Assembly: GCF_002261265.1 (NCBI RefSeq)
Contig: NZ_NEVK01000008.1
Location: 714,385-778,384, forward strand
Direction: 5' to 3'
Origin: Bordetella genomosp. 7
Lineage (GTDB): Bacteria > Pseudomonadota > Gammaproteobacteria > Burkholderiales > Burkholderiaceae_B
Length of the DNA stretch: 64,000 bases
A program made the translations under genes and the position numbers. Below the pieces are notes generated by a model. That model was not told the origin of the DNA. It made no database searches and saw only the letters and a program-made list of their open reading frames with translations. Position 1 is the stretch's first letter, and the number at the start of each line of letters is the position of its first letter. This document shows, in pieces, positions 46,235 through 55,345 of this stretch.

Positions 46235-47622
46235 GCACAGAACCCAGGCCGGCCGCCGGCGCCTCGCCCCGCCAGGCGTTGCCCGACGGCCTGCCCACGC
46301 CACGCCGGTACTGGGCCGCCGCCACGGTGCTGGTGGGCATCAGCATGTCGGTGCTGGATACCAGCATCGCCAACGTGGCGCTGCCCACCATCGCACGCGA
46401 CCTCGACGCACTGCCGTCGCAGGCGGTCTGGATCGTCAACGCGTACAACCTCGCGGTCGTGATGTTGTTGCTGCCGTTGTCGGCGCTGGCCGAACGCGTC
46501 GGCTTCAAGCGCATGTACACCATCGGCCTGGCGTTGTTTGCACTGGCTTCGCTGTCGGGGGCGCTGTCGCAATCCTTATGGCAATTGACCCTGGCGCGCG
46601 TCGCGCAAGGCGTGGGGGCGGCGACGCTCATGTGCATGTTCGGGGGCATGGTGCGCAACATTTATCCGTTGCGCCTGCTCGGACGGGGCATCAGTCTCAA
46701 TGCCACCACCGTCGCCGTCATGTCAGTGGTGGGGCCCACCCTGGGGTCCATCATCCTGGAAGTCGCGCACTGGCGCTGGATCTTCGCCATCAACCTGCCC
46801 ATTTGCGTGGCGGTGATGTTCGGCCTGCGCCACCTGCCGGAGGTGCCCCGCAACACCGTGCGGCTCGACTGGGTCAGCGCGCTGCTCTGCATGCTGACTT
46901 TGGGCGTATTCATTTCGGGGGTCGATACACTGGGGCAAGACTGGTTGCGCGGGTTGGCGATGATCCTGTCGGCCTGCGTGACGGGCTGGGCGCTCGTGCG
47001 GCGCGCCGGCAGGCAGCCCGCGCCGCTGGTGCCGGTAGATCTGTTGCGTATCCGCGCAGTCGGGTTCGCCGTTGCGGCATCCGCGTTCACGTTCGCTGCA
47101 CAAATGGCATCTTACGTGTCGCTGCCGTTCTACTTCCAACAGATACTGGGACGGTCGTACCTTGAGGTCGGCATGTTGATGGGCGCATGGCCCGTAGGCA
47201 CCGGCATCGTCGCTCCGCTGGCCGGACGCTTGTCCGACCGGTATTCGGCCGCCACCCTCAGCGGCGCAGGCGCGGCCGTCATGGCCGTGGGCTTGATCGG
47301 GCTGGTCGCCATGCCGCTGGACGCGCCCAATTCGTGGATCATGGGCGCCATGTTCGTCACCGGGCTGGGTTTCGGGTTTTTTCAAACGCCCAACAACCGG
47401 GCCATGCTGTCATCCGCGCCCCGCCAGCGCAGCGGCGCCGCCGGCGGGCTGCAGGCAACCACGCGGGTGTTCGGCCAGAGCTTCGGCACGGCGCTTGTGG
47501 CCATCGCCTTCGCGCTCAGCAGCAGATACGGCCCCACCTATGCGTTGGGCTTCGCCACCCTATGCGCCACCGCGGCAATTGCGGTCAATGCGGTACGCTT
47601 GAACAAATTGCGCGCCGGCTGA
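46231..47622 (+). CDS. MFS efflux transporter (DHA2/EmrB-QacA type)
   Basis: A 463-residue drug:proton antiporter of the 14-helix DHA2 family. The GTG start at 46231 overlaps the glmU stop codon; the reading frame upstream is only a glmU shadow. Motif C/D features are visible: [19 protein letters not shown] at helix 1, [12 protein letters not shown] (motif A) near residue 85, and [25 protein letters not shown] near residue 170 (DHA2 motif). Coupling to glmU may be fortuitous. Substrate unknown. Confidence 0.93.
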   Translation: MSTEPRPAAGASPRQALPDGLPTPRRYWAAATVLVGISMSVLDTSIANVALPTIARDLDALPSQAVWIVNAYNLAVVMLLLPLSALAERVGFKRMYTIGLALFALASLSGALSQSLWQLTLARVAQGVGAATLMCMFGGMVRNIYPLRLLGRGISLNATTVAVMSVVGPTLGSIILEVAHWRWIFAINLPICVAVMFGLRHLPEVPRNTVRLDWVSALLCMLTLGVFISGVDTLGQDWLRGLAMILSACVTGWALVRRAGRQPAPLVPVDLLRIRAVGFAVAASAFTFAAQMASYVSLPFYFQQILGRSYLEVGMLMGAWPVGTGIVAPLAGRLSDRYSAATLSGAGAAVMAVGLIGLVAMPLDAPNSWIMGAMFVTGLGFGFFQTPNNRAMLSSAPRQRSGAAGGLQATTRVFGQSFGTALVAIAFALSSRYGPTYALGFATLCATAAIAVNAVRLNKLRAG

Positions 47623-47690
47623 TGCATCCAGGCGCCAGTTGCGGCGCTGCCGGCCGGCTTTTCCCCGCATTGCGCCAGCAGCCCGCCATC

Positions 47691-47696
47691 TATAAT
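47691..47696 (+). promoter_or_regulatory. Candidate -10 box for ugd
   Basis: A perfect TATAAT, 31 bp upstream of the preferred ugd ATG, in the 105-bp gap after the MFS gene. The best -35 (TTGCGC, 15 bp upstream) is off in spacing. Confidence 0.5.
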
Positions 47697-47727
47697 TCCG
47701 CCGAACACCATCTATAGGCATTTGCGC

Positions 47728-49047
47728 ATGAAAATCACGGTTATCGGCACAGGTTACGTGGGCTTGGTCTCGGGCGCCTGCCTGGCCGACATGGGCAACG
47801 AAGTCATGTGCCTGGACGTCGATGCCGGCAAGATCCAGATGTTGCAGCAGGGCGGTATCCCTATCTACGAGCCCGGCCTGGAAGATCTCGTCAAGCGCAA
47901 TGCCCAGGCCGGCCGGCTGCAGTTCACCAACGACATCCCGGCCAGCGTCGCCTTCGGCGACGTGCAGTTCATCGCAGTCGGCACACCCCCCGGCGAAGAC
48001 GGCTCGGCCGACCTGCAACATGTACTGGAAGCGGCGCGCAACATCGCCCGCCACATGACCAGCCGAAAAGTGGTGGTGGATAAATCGACAGTGCCCGTGG
48101 GCACTGCAGACAAGGTGCGACAGGCCATCGCTGCAGTGCTGGCCGAACGCGGTGTCGACGTGCCTTTCAGCGTGGCGTCCAACCCCGAATTCCTGAAAGA
48201 AGGCGCGGCCATCAAAGACTTCATGAGCCCCGACCGCATCATCGTCGGCGCCGACGATGAATACACCATAGGCGTCATGCGCCGCCTGTATGCGCCCTTC
48301 CAGCGCACGCACGAGCGCCTGATGGTCATGGACGTGCGATCCGCCGAGCTGACCAAGTACGCCGCCAACGCCATGCTGGCCACTCGCATTTCGTTCATGA
48401 ACGAAATGGCCAACCTCGCCGAGGCGCTGGGCGCCGACATCGAGCACGTGCGCCGCGGCATCGGCGCCGACCCCCGCATCGGCTATCACTTCCTGTACCC
48501 CGGCGTAGGGTACGGCGGCTCCTGCTTTCCCAAAGACGTGCAGGCGCTGGCGCGAACCGCCGCCGAGCACGGGTTGCCCATGCGCGTCGTGGCCGCCGCC
48601 GAAGCCGCCAATGATGCCCAGAAGCTGCGGCTGTCTCAAAAAATCGTGGCGCATTTTGGCGACGACCTGTCCGGCCGCACCTTTGCCCTGTGGGGCCTGT
48701 CATTCAAGCCCAACACCGACGACATGCGCGAAGCGCCCAGCCTGACCGCCATTGCCGAGCTTACGCAGCGCGGCGCGCGCGTGCGGGCCTACGACCCAAT
48801 CGCCATGCCGCACTCGCGCCAGCTGCTGGCAAACAATCCCGCCGTCGAATTCGCCGACGACATGTACCAGGCGCTGGACGGGGCCGATGCTTTGCTGATC
48901 GCCACCGAATGGAAAGTGTTTCGCGCGCCCGACCTGGAACGCATGCGCGCCCTATTGAAGAACCCCGTAATCATTGATGGACGCAACCTGTATTCGCCCG
49001 CCGATATGCGCGCGCTGGGCTTTGAATACCAGGGCATCGGACGCTGA
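47728..49047 (+). CDS. ugd: UDP-glucose 6-dehydrogenase
   Basis: Oxidises UDP-glucose to UDP-glucuronate, a precursor for exopolysaccharide, LPS and lipid A modification. The 439-residue protein begins [21 protein letters not shown] (NAD site). Catalytic Cys266 lies in [10 protein letters not shown], with the [14 protein letters not shown] segment near residue 119 and NPEFLKEG near 152. A TTG codon two triplets upstream could also start translation. Its stop overlaps the next gene by one base (TGATG), indicating coupling with the glycosyltransferase. Confidence 0.96.
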   Translation: MKITVIGTGYVGLVSGACLADMGNEVMCLDVDAGKIQMLQQGGIPIYEPGLEDLVKRNAQAGRLQFTNDIPASVAFGDVQFIAVGTPPGEDGSADLQHVLEAARNIARHMTSRKVVVDKSTVPVGTADKVRQAIAAVLAERGVDVPFSVASNPEFLKEGAAIKDFMSPDRIIVGADDEYTIGVMRRLYAPFQRTHERLMVMDVRSAELTKYAANAMLATRISFMNEMANLAEALGADIEHVRRGIGADPRIGYHFLYPGVGYGGSCFPKDVQALARTAAEHGLPMRVVAAAEAANDAQKLRLSQKIVAHFGDDLSGRTFALWGLSFKPNTDDMREAPSLTAIAELTQRGARVRAYDPIAMPHSRQLLANNPAVEFADDMYQALDGADALLIATEWKVFRAPDLERMRALLKNPVIIDGRNLYSPADMRALGFEYQGIGR

Positions 49048-50114
49048 TGAGAATCCTGCAGCTCAACTTCGAGAAAGGCTGGCGTGGCGGCGAACGCCAG
49101 ACCCTGTATTGCATGCGTGCGTTTCGCGCCGCAGGTCACGAGGTCGAACTGTTGTGTCGTGCCGGCGGGCCGCTGCAGGCGCGCGCGGGCGAAGAAGGTT
49201 TCCTGGCCCATGGCGTGCGCAACGTGCCGGCGCAGCTGGCCTTTCTGGCTCGCGCAGGCCGAAGCTACGACATCATCCACGCGCAAACCGCCAATACCGT
49301 CACGTGGGCCGTTCTGACCAAGGCCGTGCACCGGCGCCCGGTGGCGTTTTCCCGGCGCACGTCCTTCGTCGTCAAGCCCGGCGAAGAATGGAAGACGGGC
49401 GCAAAATGGCGCCGGGTCGATTGCTTCGTCGCCATCAGCGAAATGGCCGCGGCCGAACCGCGCCGGCTGGGGCTTGACCCGGCCATCATCCGCAGCGCAG
49501 TAGAACCGCACGAGATCAACCGTGCCAACGTCGAGCGCCTTGTCGACGAACTGGGGCTGCGCGGCAAGAAGGTGCTGGCCACTTCCGCGGCGCTGATACG
49601 CGACAAAGACCCGCTGACCCTGATACGCGCGGTGGGCGAACTCGCCCGGCAACGCGATGACTTCGTGTTCGTGCATTTTGGCGCGGGCGGCGACCGGGAA
49701 GCCGAATCGCGGGCAGAAGTCCAGGCGCTGGGTCTGCAAAACGTATATCTGTTCGCGGGGTTCCGCAAAGGTATCGAAGATTTCTACAGCATCTTCGACG
49801 TCTTCGTCATGAGCTCGCAGGAAGAGGCCCTGGGCAGCAGCGTGCTGGACGCGTTTTTGCAGCACGTGCCCGTCGTGTCCACCGACGCGGGCGGCCTGAA
49901 AGAAAGCCTGGCCGACGGCCGCGGCGTGCTATGCCCGGTGGGCGACGCGCACGCCATGGCCCTGGGCATGGCGCGCTGCCTGGACGATGACGAGTTCCGC
50001 GCTGACTGCACCCGCCGCGCCTACGAATACGTGCGCACCGAGCACGACGTAACCGAAATGGGGCGACGCTACCTGGCGCAATTCGACAGACTGCTGCGCG
50101 CGCGCCAACGCTGA
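49047..50114 (+). CDS. Glycosyltransferase family 4 protein
   Basis: A 355-residue GT-B fold transferase. The N-terminus has LNFEKGWRGGERQTLYCMRAFRAAGHEVELLCR and the donor-site half has LFAGFRKGIEDFYSIFDVFVMSSQEEALGSSVLDAFLQHVPVVSTDAGGLKESL, with the EX7E-type pair in the SQEEALGSSVLDAF stretch. It probably transfers a sugar onto LPS or an exopolysaccharide. Coupling to ugd suggests a uronic acid related glycan, but the acceptor cannot be told. Array B begins 4 bp after its stop. Confidence 0.92.
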   Translation: MRILQLNFEKGWRGGERQTLYCMRAFRAAGHEVELLCRAGGPLQARAGEEGFLAHGVRNVPAQLAFLARAGRSYDIIHAQTANTVTWAVLTKAVHRRPVAFSRRTSFVVKPGEEWKTGAKWRRVDCFVAISEMAAAEPRRLGLDPAIIRSAVEPHEINRANVERLVDELGLRGKKVLATSAALIRDKDPLTLIRAVGELARQRDDFVFVHFGAGGDREAESRAEVQALGLQNVYLFAGFRKGIEDFYSIFDVFVMSSQEEALGSSVLDAFLQHVPVVSTDAGGLKESLADGRGVLCPVGDAHAMALGMARCLDDDEFRADCTRRAYEYVRTEHDVTEMGRRYLAQFDRLLRARQR

Positions 50115-50117
50115 TCT

Positions 50118-50385
50118 GATACGTCATCCCGCCACATCGCATCCGGTGTCTGACACCTCTGGTGTCAGACACTCCCCCGGGGCGATACGTCATCCCGCCA
50201 CATGGCATTCAGTGTCTGACACCTCTGGTGTCAGACACCCCCCGGCGATACCCATCCCGCCACATAGCATTCGGTGTCAGACACCCCCCCGGGGCGATAC
50301 GTCATCCCGCCAAATAGCATTCAGTGTCTGACACCTCTGGTGTCAGACACCCCCCCGACGGATACCTCATCCCGCCACATCGATC
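50118..50385. repeat. Array B: ~65-bp tandem repeats containing lrp 3' codons and a palindrome
   Basis: Units begin GATACGTCATCCCGCC (or close variants) at 50118, 50184, 50247, 50296 and 50361. Each has the element with arms GGTGTCTGACACC and GGTGTCAGACACC separated by TCT, a 13-bp perfect stem. The unit starting at 50247 is about 16 bp shorter because one arm is deleted. The segment TCATCCCGCCACATCG in every unit equals the last codons and stop of the Lrp-type gene on the other strand. The fifth unit is that gene end itself. The array fills the space between convergent genes (50115-50366); no other gene is there. Confidence 0.93.
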
Positions 50386-50855
50386 CGCGTTTCGAATTTC
50401 GCGCGGTGCACTGAAAAAAACGTCCTGACGTTGCGCACATTCGCCTGCGATGTAAACACCCGGTGCGCCAACGCATGATAGGCGGGCATATCCCGCACCT
50501 GGGCCACCACCACAAAATCCGGCCCTGGCGATACGCGGTAACACTGCAGCACCGCAGGTTCGTCTACCAGACTGCGCTCGAATGCATCCAGGCTTTCTGC
50601 CGTTTGCACATCCAACGTGATTTCCACAATGGCTGTCAGGGTGCTGCCCAGCTTCTCGGGCGCCAATATGGCCACCTGCCGCGCGATCACGCCGGCCTCG
50701 ACCAGACGGCGCACCCGCCTCAGGCAAGTCGGTGCCGATGCGTGCACCCTGGCGGCGAGTTCCTGGTTGGTCAGTGAACAATCTTCCTGCAGCTCGACCA
50801 GAATGCGTCGGTCCAGATCATCGAGTTCCACCAACTCGTGGGGTTCATTCTGCAT
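50367..50855 (-). CDS. Lrp/AsnC-family transcriptional regulator
   Basis: A 162-residue regulator. The N-terminal helix-turn-helix (LDDLDRRILVELQEDCSLTNQELAARVHASAPTCLRRVRRLVEAGVI, residues 11-57) is followed by the RAM effector domain (LTAIVEITLDVQTAESLDAFERSLVDEPAVLQCYRVSPGPDFVVVAQVRDMPAYHALAHRVF). Members respond to amino acids. It is divergent from glmS with a 148-bp gap, so it may control glmS or itself. Its last codons are part of array B. Confidence 0.93.
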   Translation of the reverse strand: MQNEPHELVELDDLDRRILVELQEDCSLTNQELAARVHASAPTCLRRVRRLVEAGVIARQVAILAPEKLGSTLTAIVEITLDVQTAESLDAFERSLVDEPAVLQCYRVSPGPDFVVVAQVRDMPAYHALAHRVFTSQANVRNVRTFFSVHRAKFETRIDVAG

Positions 50856-51003
50856 GTTTATTTCAAAAATACCGGATAAATGGAAAAAGATTTAAACACG
50901 TTTGTGTAAGAAAATCATCTGTCATTATTGGCGTAATAAAGCAATCAAATTTCATCGCGCCCAGCGCACAATGCGCCCATACCCAAATCACCGGAGATTC
51001 CCT

Positions 51004-52836
51004 ATGTGCGGCATTGTCGGCGCCGTCGCCCAACGCGACATCACTCCCATCCTGGTCGAAGGCCTGAAGCGGCTGGAATATCGCGGATACGATTCCTGCG
51101 GCGTGGCGCTGTACGTCGACGGCCACCTGCGCCGCACCCGCAGCACGCAACGCGTGGCCGAGCTGGCCGACCAGGTTGCGCACGACAACCTGGCCGGCTT
51201 CACGGGCATCGCCCACACGCGCTGGGCCACCCATGGCGTGCCCGCCACGCACAATGCACACCCGCACTTCTCGCAACTGGGCAAAGACGAACCCCGTATC
51301 GCGCTCGTGCACAACGGCATCATCGAAAATCATGACGAACTGCGTGCCGAACTGCAGGCCGCTGGGTACGTATTCGAAAGCCAGACCGACACCGAAGTCA
51401 TCGCCCACCTGGTCAACCACCTGTACAACGGCGATCTCTTCGAAGCCGTGCAGCAGGCCGTGCGCCGTCTGCAAGGCGCCTACGCCATAGCTGTTTTCTG
51501 CCGGGACGAGCCGCACCGCGTCGTGGGCGCGCGTCAAGGTTCGCCGCTGGTGGTGGGCATGGGCCAGAACGAGAACTTCCTGGCCTCCGATGCGCTGGCG
51601 CTGGCCGGCACCACTGACCAGATCATCTATCTTGAAGACGGCGATGTCGTCGACCTGCAGCTGTCGCGCGTGTGGATCACCGATATGGAAGGCAAGCCCG
51701 TCCAGCGCAAAGTGCACACCGTACACGTGCACACCGGCGCCGCCGAACTGGGCCCCTATCGGCACTACATGCAGAAAGAGATCTTCGAGCAGCCCCGCGC
51801 CGTGGGCGACACGCTGCAAGATATCGAAAGCATCACGCCGGAACTGTTCGGCGACGGAGCCCACAAGATCTTCAAAGAGATCGACTCCGTGCTGATCCTG
51901 GCGTGCGGCACCAGTTCGTACGCCGGCCTTACCGCCAAATACTGGATCGAGTCGCTCGCCAAGATTCCGGTTGCCGTCGAAATCGCCAGCGAATACCGCT
52001 ACCGCGACAGCGTGCCCAACCCGCGCACTCTGGTCGTCACCATCTCGCAATCAGGCGAAACCGCCGACACGCTGGCCGCGCTCAAGCACGCGCGCTCGCT
52101 CGGCATGGAACACACCCTGACCATCTGCAACGTGGCCACCAGCGCCATGGTTCGCGAATGCAAGCTGGCCTACATCACGCGCGCCGGCGTCGAAATCGGC
52201 GTGGCGTCCACCAAGGCATTCACCACTCAGCTTACCGCGCTGTTCCTGCTGACCCTGGCACTGGCGCAAACGCGCGGCAGGCTCACCGAAGAGCAAGAAG
52301 CCGACCACCTGAAGGCCTTGCGCCACCTGCCGGCCGCCATCGGTTCGGTGCTGGCGCTGGAGCCCCAGATCATGGCCTGGGCCGACCGCTTTGCCAGCAA
52401 AGAAAACGCCCTGTTCCTGGGCCGGGGTATGCATTACCCCATCGCCCTGGAAGGCGCGCTGAAGCTCAAGGAAATCAGCTACATCCACGCCGAGGCCTAT
52501 CCGGCGGGCGAGCTCAAGCATGGGCCGCTGGCGCTGGTTACGGAACAGATGCCCGTGGTCACGATCGCGCCCAAAGACTCGCTGCTGGAAAAGCTGAAGT
52601 CCAACATGCAAGAAGTGCGGGCCCGTGGCGGCGAACTGTATGTCTTTGCCGACGCAGACAGCCGCATCGCCAACAGCGAAGGCATGCACGTCATTCGCAT
52701 GCCCGAGCACTACGGCGTGCTTTCCCCCATCCTGCACACCATTCCGCTGCAGCTGCTGTCATATCACACCGCCTGCGCGCGGGGCACCGACGTAGACAAG
52801 CCGCGGAACCTGGCAAAGAGCGTGACGGTGGAGTAG
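51004..52836 (+). CDS. glmS: Glutamine-fructose-6-phosphate aminotransferase (isomerising)
   Basis: Makes glucosamine-6-phosphate, the entry to UDP-GlcNAc synthesis with GlmM and GlmU. The 610-residue enzyme has Cys2 as the N-terminal nucleophile ([13 protein letters not shown]) in its glutaminase domain, the linker, then two SIS sugar-isomerase domains ([18 protein letters not shown] near residue 300 and [16 protein letters not shown] near 495), ending [13 protein letters not shown] as the family does. Start chosen at the ATG that exposes Cys2. The 148-bp upstream gap is too short and lacks structure for a glmS ribozyme. Confidence 0.97.
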   Translation: MCGIVGAVAQRDITPILVEGLKRLEYRGYDSCGVALYVDGHLRRTRSTQRVAELADQVAHDNLAGFTGIAHTRWATHGVPATHNAHPHFSQLGKDEPRIALVHNGIIENHDELRAELQAAGYVFESQTDTEVIAHLVNHLYNGDLFEAVQQAVRRLQGAYAIAVFCRDEPHRVVGARQGSPLVVGMGQNENFLASDALALAGTTDQIIYLEDGDVVDLQLSRVWITDMEGKPVQRKVHTVHVHTGAAELGPYRHYMQKEIFEQPRAVGDTLQDIESITPELFGDGAHKIFKEIDSVLILACGTSSYAGLTAKYWIESLAKIPVAVEIASEYRYRDSVPNPRTLVVTISQSGETADTLAALKHARSLGMEHTLTICNVATSAMVRECKLAYITRAGVEIGVASTKAFTTQLTALFLLTLALAQTRGRLTEEQEADHLKALRHLPAAIGSVLALEPQIMAWADRFASKENALFLGRGMHYPIALEGALKLKEISYIHAEAYPAGELKHGPLALVTEQMPVVTIAPKDSLLEKLKSNMQEVRARGGELYVFADADSRIANSEGMHVIRMPEHYGVLSPILHTIPLQLLSYHTACARGTDVDKPRNLAKSVTVE

Positions 52837-52858
52837 TAACTCGAGGTAGTGCGAGGGT

Positions 52859-52887
52859 AGCCGGCGCGGGCTTCGTTGCCGGCTTTT
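52859..52887 (+). terminator. Intrinsic terminator of glmS
   Basis: AGCCGGC (52859-52865) pairs with GCCGGCT (52878-52884) around a 12-nt loop and is followed by TTTT. It lies 23 bp past the glmS stop. Confidence 0.75.
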
Positions 52888-52906
52888 CTAGAACACAGGA
52901 GACGTC

Positions 52907-52962
52907 ATGCGCCGCCGCACTGTGGCGTCCGCATACGCTGTGAATTGCAGCACTTGCATGCC
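52907..52962 (+). pseudogene. Possible 5' remnant of an interrupted gene
   Basis: An AGGAGA ribosome-binding site (CACAGGAGACGTC) and ATG at 52907 look like a genuine gene start, but the frame (MRRRTVASAYAVNCSTC) leads straight into the antisense of bdcR with no recognisable protein. It may mark where the lower-G+C bdcR-bdcA segment replaced or cut a resident gene. A short unrelated ORF cannot be excluded. Confidence 0.25.
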
Positions 52963-53577
52963 TCATCCAGCGCGAAGGATGGATGTGACGGCAAGGCTCG
53001 CCACGCGCACGGTTTCGAGAAGGACGTTCAATTCCTTACCAGCGCGCGCCTGTGCGGAAAGACCAATCATCAGAGTGTTGATGTACTCGGTAAGTCTGGC
53101 TGCTTCTAAGGGATGTCGAGCAGCGATATATGTGCGGATGACTTCAACCGCAGCATCATGTGCAGCGCTGGCAAGAACACGCGCTTCTGCGTCGCTGCAA
53201 CGGCATCCCTCCAGCACTATGCATCCAGTCGCCGCAGGGTCGCCGGCATAACGACGCGCCGCTTCCTCAAGCATTGCGGTGATGCAGTCCGCTACCGGAC
53301 GGTCAGAGCGCAGAAGGCCTGTAAGCGGGATGGCTCCGTGATGAGCATACCGGTGGATGACCCGCTCATAAAGACCAGCTTTGCTTCGGAACGCCGAATA
53401 GAAACTGGGTGTGTTGATGCCCAGGGCGTCGGTCAGGTCCGACACGCTGACGGAGTCATAACCCCGGGAATGGAACAGGCGCTGAGCAGTTGCGATGGCC
53501 TCATCTACATCGAATTTACGCGGTCGACCCCGACTTCGAACTATTTTTTTAGGTTCCACTACAAAAATCCTTGACAT
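52963..53577 (-). CDS. bdcR: TetR-family repressor BdcR-like
   Basis: A 204-residue regulator. Helix-turn-helix: AIATAQRLFHSRGYDSVSVSDLTDALGINTPSFYSAFRSKAGLYERVI (about residues 28-76), then a ligand domain with PATGCIVLEGCRCSDAEARVLASAAHDAAVEVI. Its arrangement head-to-head with the bdcA homologue matches E. coli bdcR (yjgJ). Start MSRIFVVEPKK is preferred; a GTG 30 bp upstream (MVTIII) would lie in the operator. A TATAAT box for this gene (minus strand, 53594-53599) is overlapped by the shared operator. Base composition is lower in G+C than the neighbours. Confidence 0.88.
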   Translation of the reverse strand: MSRIFVVEPKKIVRSRGRPRKFDVDEAIATAQRLFHSRGYDSVSVSDLTDALGINTPSFYSAFRSKAGLYERVIHRYAHHGAIPLTGLLRSDRPVADCITAMLEEAARRYAGDPAATGCIVLEGCRCSDAEARVLASAAHDAAVEVIRTYIAARHPLEAARLTEYINTLMIGLSAQARAGKELNVLLETVRVASLAVTSILRAG

Positions 53578-53598
53578 TGCCGTCTCGTCTATTATTAT
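53571..53598 (+). promoter_or_regulatory. bdcA promoter
   Basis: TTGACA (53571-53576), a 16-bp spacer and TATTAT (53593-53598), among the closest sigma-70 matches in the window. The transcript would start within or just after the TAGTG-AC-CACTA operator, 30-35 bp before the bdcA ATG. Confidence 0.8.
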
Positions 53599-53609
53599 AG
53601 TGACCACTA
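53598..53609. promoter_or_regulatory. Candidate BdcR operator
   Basis: TAGTGACCACTA, an inverted repeat (TAGTG / CACTA with a 2-bp centre) that overlaps the -10 box of bdcA and the -10 region of bdcR on the other strand. One site could therefore repress both divergent genes. Confidence 0.65.
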
Positions 53610-53629
53610 CATATTTTACCTAGGGGTCA

Positions 53630-54346
53630 ATGATGGCTGCGTTCGAAGGGAAGTCGGTGTTGGTGTTGGGAGGAAGTCGCGGAATTGGCGCGGCAATTGT
53701 GCGGCGCTTTATTGCGGATGGGGCGGACGTAACGTTCACTTATTCAGGATCGCAGGCCGCAGCCGAGGCGCTTGCTACTGAAACAGGCAGCAAGGCGGTC
53801 CAGACAGACAGCGTAGACCGGGATGCGGTCATCGCACGGGTGCGCGACAGCGGCCCACTAGACGTACTGGTGGTCAACGCCGGAATTGGAGTGTTCGGCG
53901 ACGCGCTTGAACTTGATCCGGATGCCGTAGACCGTCTGCTTAAGATCAATGTGCATGCGCCTTATCACGCTTCTGTCGAGGCAGCGCGTCGTATGCCTCA
54001 AGGTGGGCGCATCATCGTTATCGGATCGGTGAACGGAGACCGGATGCCCGTGCCTGGCATGGCGGCATATGCACTCAGCAAATCGGCTCTGCAGGGGCTG
54101 GCTCGAGGCCTCGCGCGTGACTTAGGTCCGCGCGGAATTACCGTGAATGTTGTTCAGCCGGGGCCGATCGACACGGATGCCAATCCAGCCGATGGGCCGA
54201 TGAAAGACCTGTTGCATGGATTCATGGCCATCAAGCGCCACGGCCAGCCAGAAGAGGTTGCGTCAATGGTGGCATGGCTGGCCGGTCCAGAAGCCGGATT
54301 CGTGACTGGGGCGATGCACACGATAGACGGTGGATTCGGAGCCTAG
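53630..54346 (+). CDS. bdcA: BdcA-like short-chain dehydrogenase/reductase
   Basis: A 238-residue SDR protein. The NAD(P) motif GGSRGIGAAIVRRF is at residues 14-27 and the catalytic YALSKSA (YxxxK) is near residue 151, with VNAGIGVFGDALEL and INVHAPYHASVEAARRMP. From memory the sequence is strikingly close over its whole length to E. coli BdcA, a c-di-GMP-binding factor that promotes biofilm dispersal. The start is MMAAFEGK, after a TAGGGGT site. G+C is about 58% in a sampled 60-base line against about 70% in glmS, so it looks acquired. Enzyme activity as a reductase is also possible. Confidence 0.9.
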   Translation: MMAAFEGKSVLVLGGSRGIGAAIVRRFIADGADVTFTYSGSQAAAEALATETGSKAVQTDSVDRDAVIARVRDSGPLDVLVVNAGIGVFGDALELDPDAVDRLLKINVHAPYHASVEAARRMPQGGRIIVIGSVNGDRMPVPGMAAYALSKSALQGLARGLARDLGPRGITVNVVQPGPIDTDANPADGPMKDLLHGFMAIKRHGQPEEVASMVAWLAGPEAGFVTGAMHTIDGGFGA

Positions 54347-54387
54347 AGACAGACGAACAAGAACCAACTGTGCATTTCCTGTTCGAT

Positions 54388-54450
54388 TTACCTGGTAAAC
54401 CGAAAATACAAGGCTTGAGCTGTATTTTCGGTTTACAACCGATGAGTTGT
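54388..54450. repeat. Nested palindromes after bdcA
   Basis: TTTACCTGGTAAA (54388-54400), then a 16-bp perfect inverted repeat (GTAAACCGAAAATACA at 54395-54410 and TGTATTTTCGGTTTAC at 54421-54436, loop of 10), then ACAAC...GTTGT (54435-54450). The arms overlap, so alternative structures are possible. There is no T-run. It could end the bdcA transcript, or be a recombination site at the edge of an acquired segment. The rest of 54347-54550 holds no gene. Confidence 0.75.
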
Positions 54451-54550
54451 AGAAAGATCACGCTGGGCTGCGCGCGACGGCATTTCTCGGGATCAACTGT
54501 CTTTCGAAACCTGGCTAAGTGGGGTTTAGCCGCCAGAAGCGGCGCTTGGG

Positions 54551-55345
54551 CTAAGGCACCCGGCGGTAGAGCTTGCGGTCCGCATCCAGCAGGATCGCAC
54601 CGCCGCGCTGAAGGCTGCCGCCGATATGCAGTTCGGAAGTTGTCGGCAGGTGGATCAGCCAGCGGTCAGGATCGACGCGGCCATCCGGGTACACGGTGCC
54701 CGTTGTTGCGATCAATTCGGCGCCCTGGGGCAAGGGGATGTTCTCGATATGGTTGCCCTCGGCTAGCGTGCAGCTCTGGAACTCGCCCACGCCGCCATCC
54801 GGATGAGTCGCGAAAATGATCGGCTGGGCGGCATCGCATACCCAGCCCAGCAGCACGCCGTGGCCCTGGCCTTCAAGGCGGATGTTTATTGGCGTGTAGC
54901 CTGTGGTGCGGTGGGCCTCATCGGTGTGAATAGCGAGATAGCGCCTGGCTGTCAGGGTGCTTACCCCACCGATCTGCACGGGGTAGGGAAAGCGCGCCGT
55001 GCTGAAGGCGTCGGGCCGGTGCGCGATGGCAAGCTCCAGCGCGGTGCCGGCCGGCATTTCGATCGCGCCTAGAACACGGGGCTTCGTGAGTGTGAGGCGG
55101 AAGCTGGCGTCGTAGGCCGCCCGCGATTCTGCGACATGGCGCTGCAACTGATAGAAACTGACGAGCGTGTATACACCCAGAACGGCCGACGCGGCATACA
55201 TCATGGTGCGCCGGGGGCTAAGCCGCTGCCGCGCTGATGCGCTCAAGCAAAGTCGCAGGGTCCAGCCCAGCCAGAATAAAGTGGCCAGGACGAAAGCCAG
55301 CCGGGTCAGAACGAATTCAAGCGAGGGCAGAGCAACCGGAATCAA
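54551..55345 (-). CDS. Membrane-anchored hypothetical protein
   Basis: A 264-residue protein with two N-terminal membrane helices (FVLTRLAFVLATLFWLGWTLRLCL, about residues 10-33, and TMMYAASAVLGVYTLVSFYQL, about 47-67) and a predicted beta-rich periplasmic domain of about 190 residues (PRVLGAIEMPAGTALELAIAHRPDAF...GTVYPDGRVDPDRWLIHLPTTSELHIGGSLQRGGAILLDADRKLYRRVP). The repeated glycine-turn pattern suggests a barrel or propeller-like fold. No family recognised. Alone on the minus strand, divergent from the ligase operon. Confidence 0.65.
   Translation of the reverse strand: MIPVALPSLEFVLTRLAFVLATLFWLGWTLRLCLSASARQRLSPRRTMMYAASAVLGVYTLVSFYQLQRHVAESRAAYDASFRLTLTKPRVLGAIEMPAGTALELAIAHRPDAFSTARFPYPVQIGGVSTLTARRYLAIHTDEAHRTTGYTPINIRLEGQGHGVLLGWVCDAAQPIIFATHPDGGVGEFQSCTLAEGNHIENIPLPQGAELIATTGTVYPDGRVDPDRWLIHLPTTSELHIGGSLQRGGAILLDADRKLYRRVP

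Noticed and set aside
50856..51003. glmS ribozyme or amino-sugar riboswitch upstream of glmS
   Set aside because: The gap is 148 bp, AT-rich without the ribozyme core, and these ribozymes are known mainly from Gram-positive bacteria.
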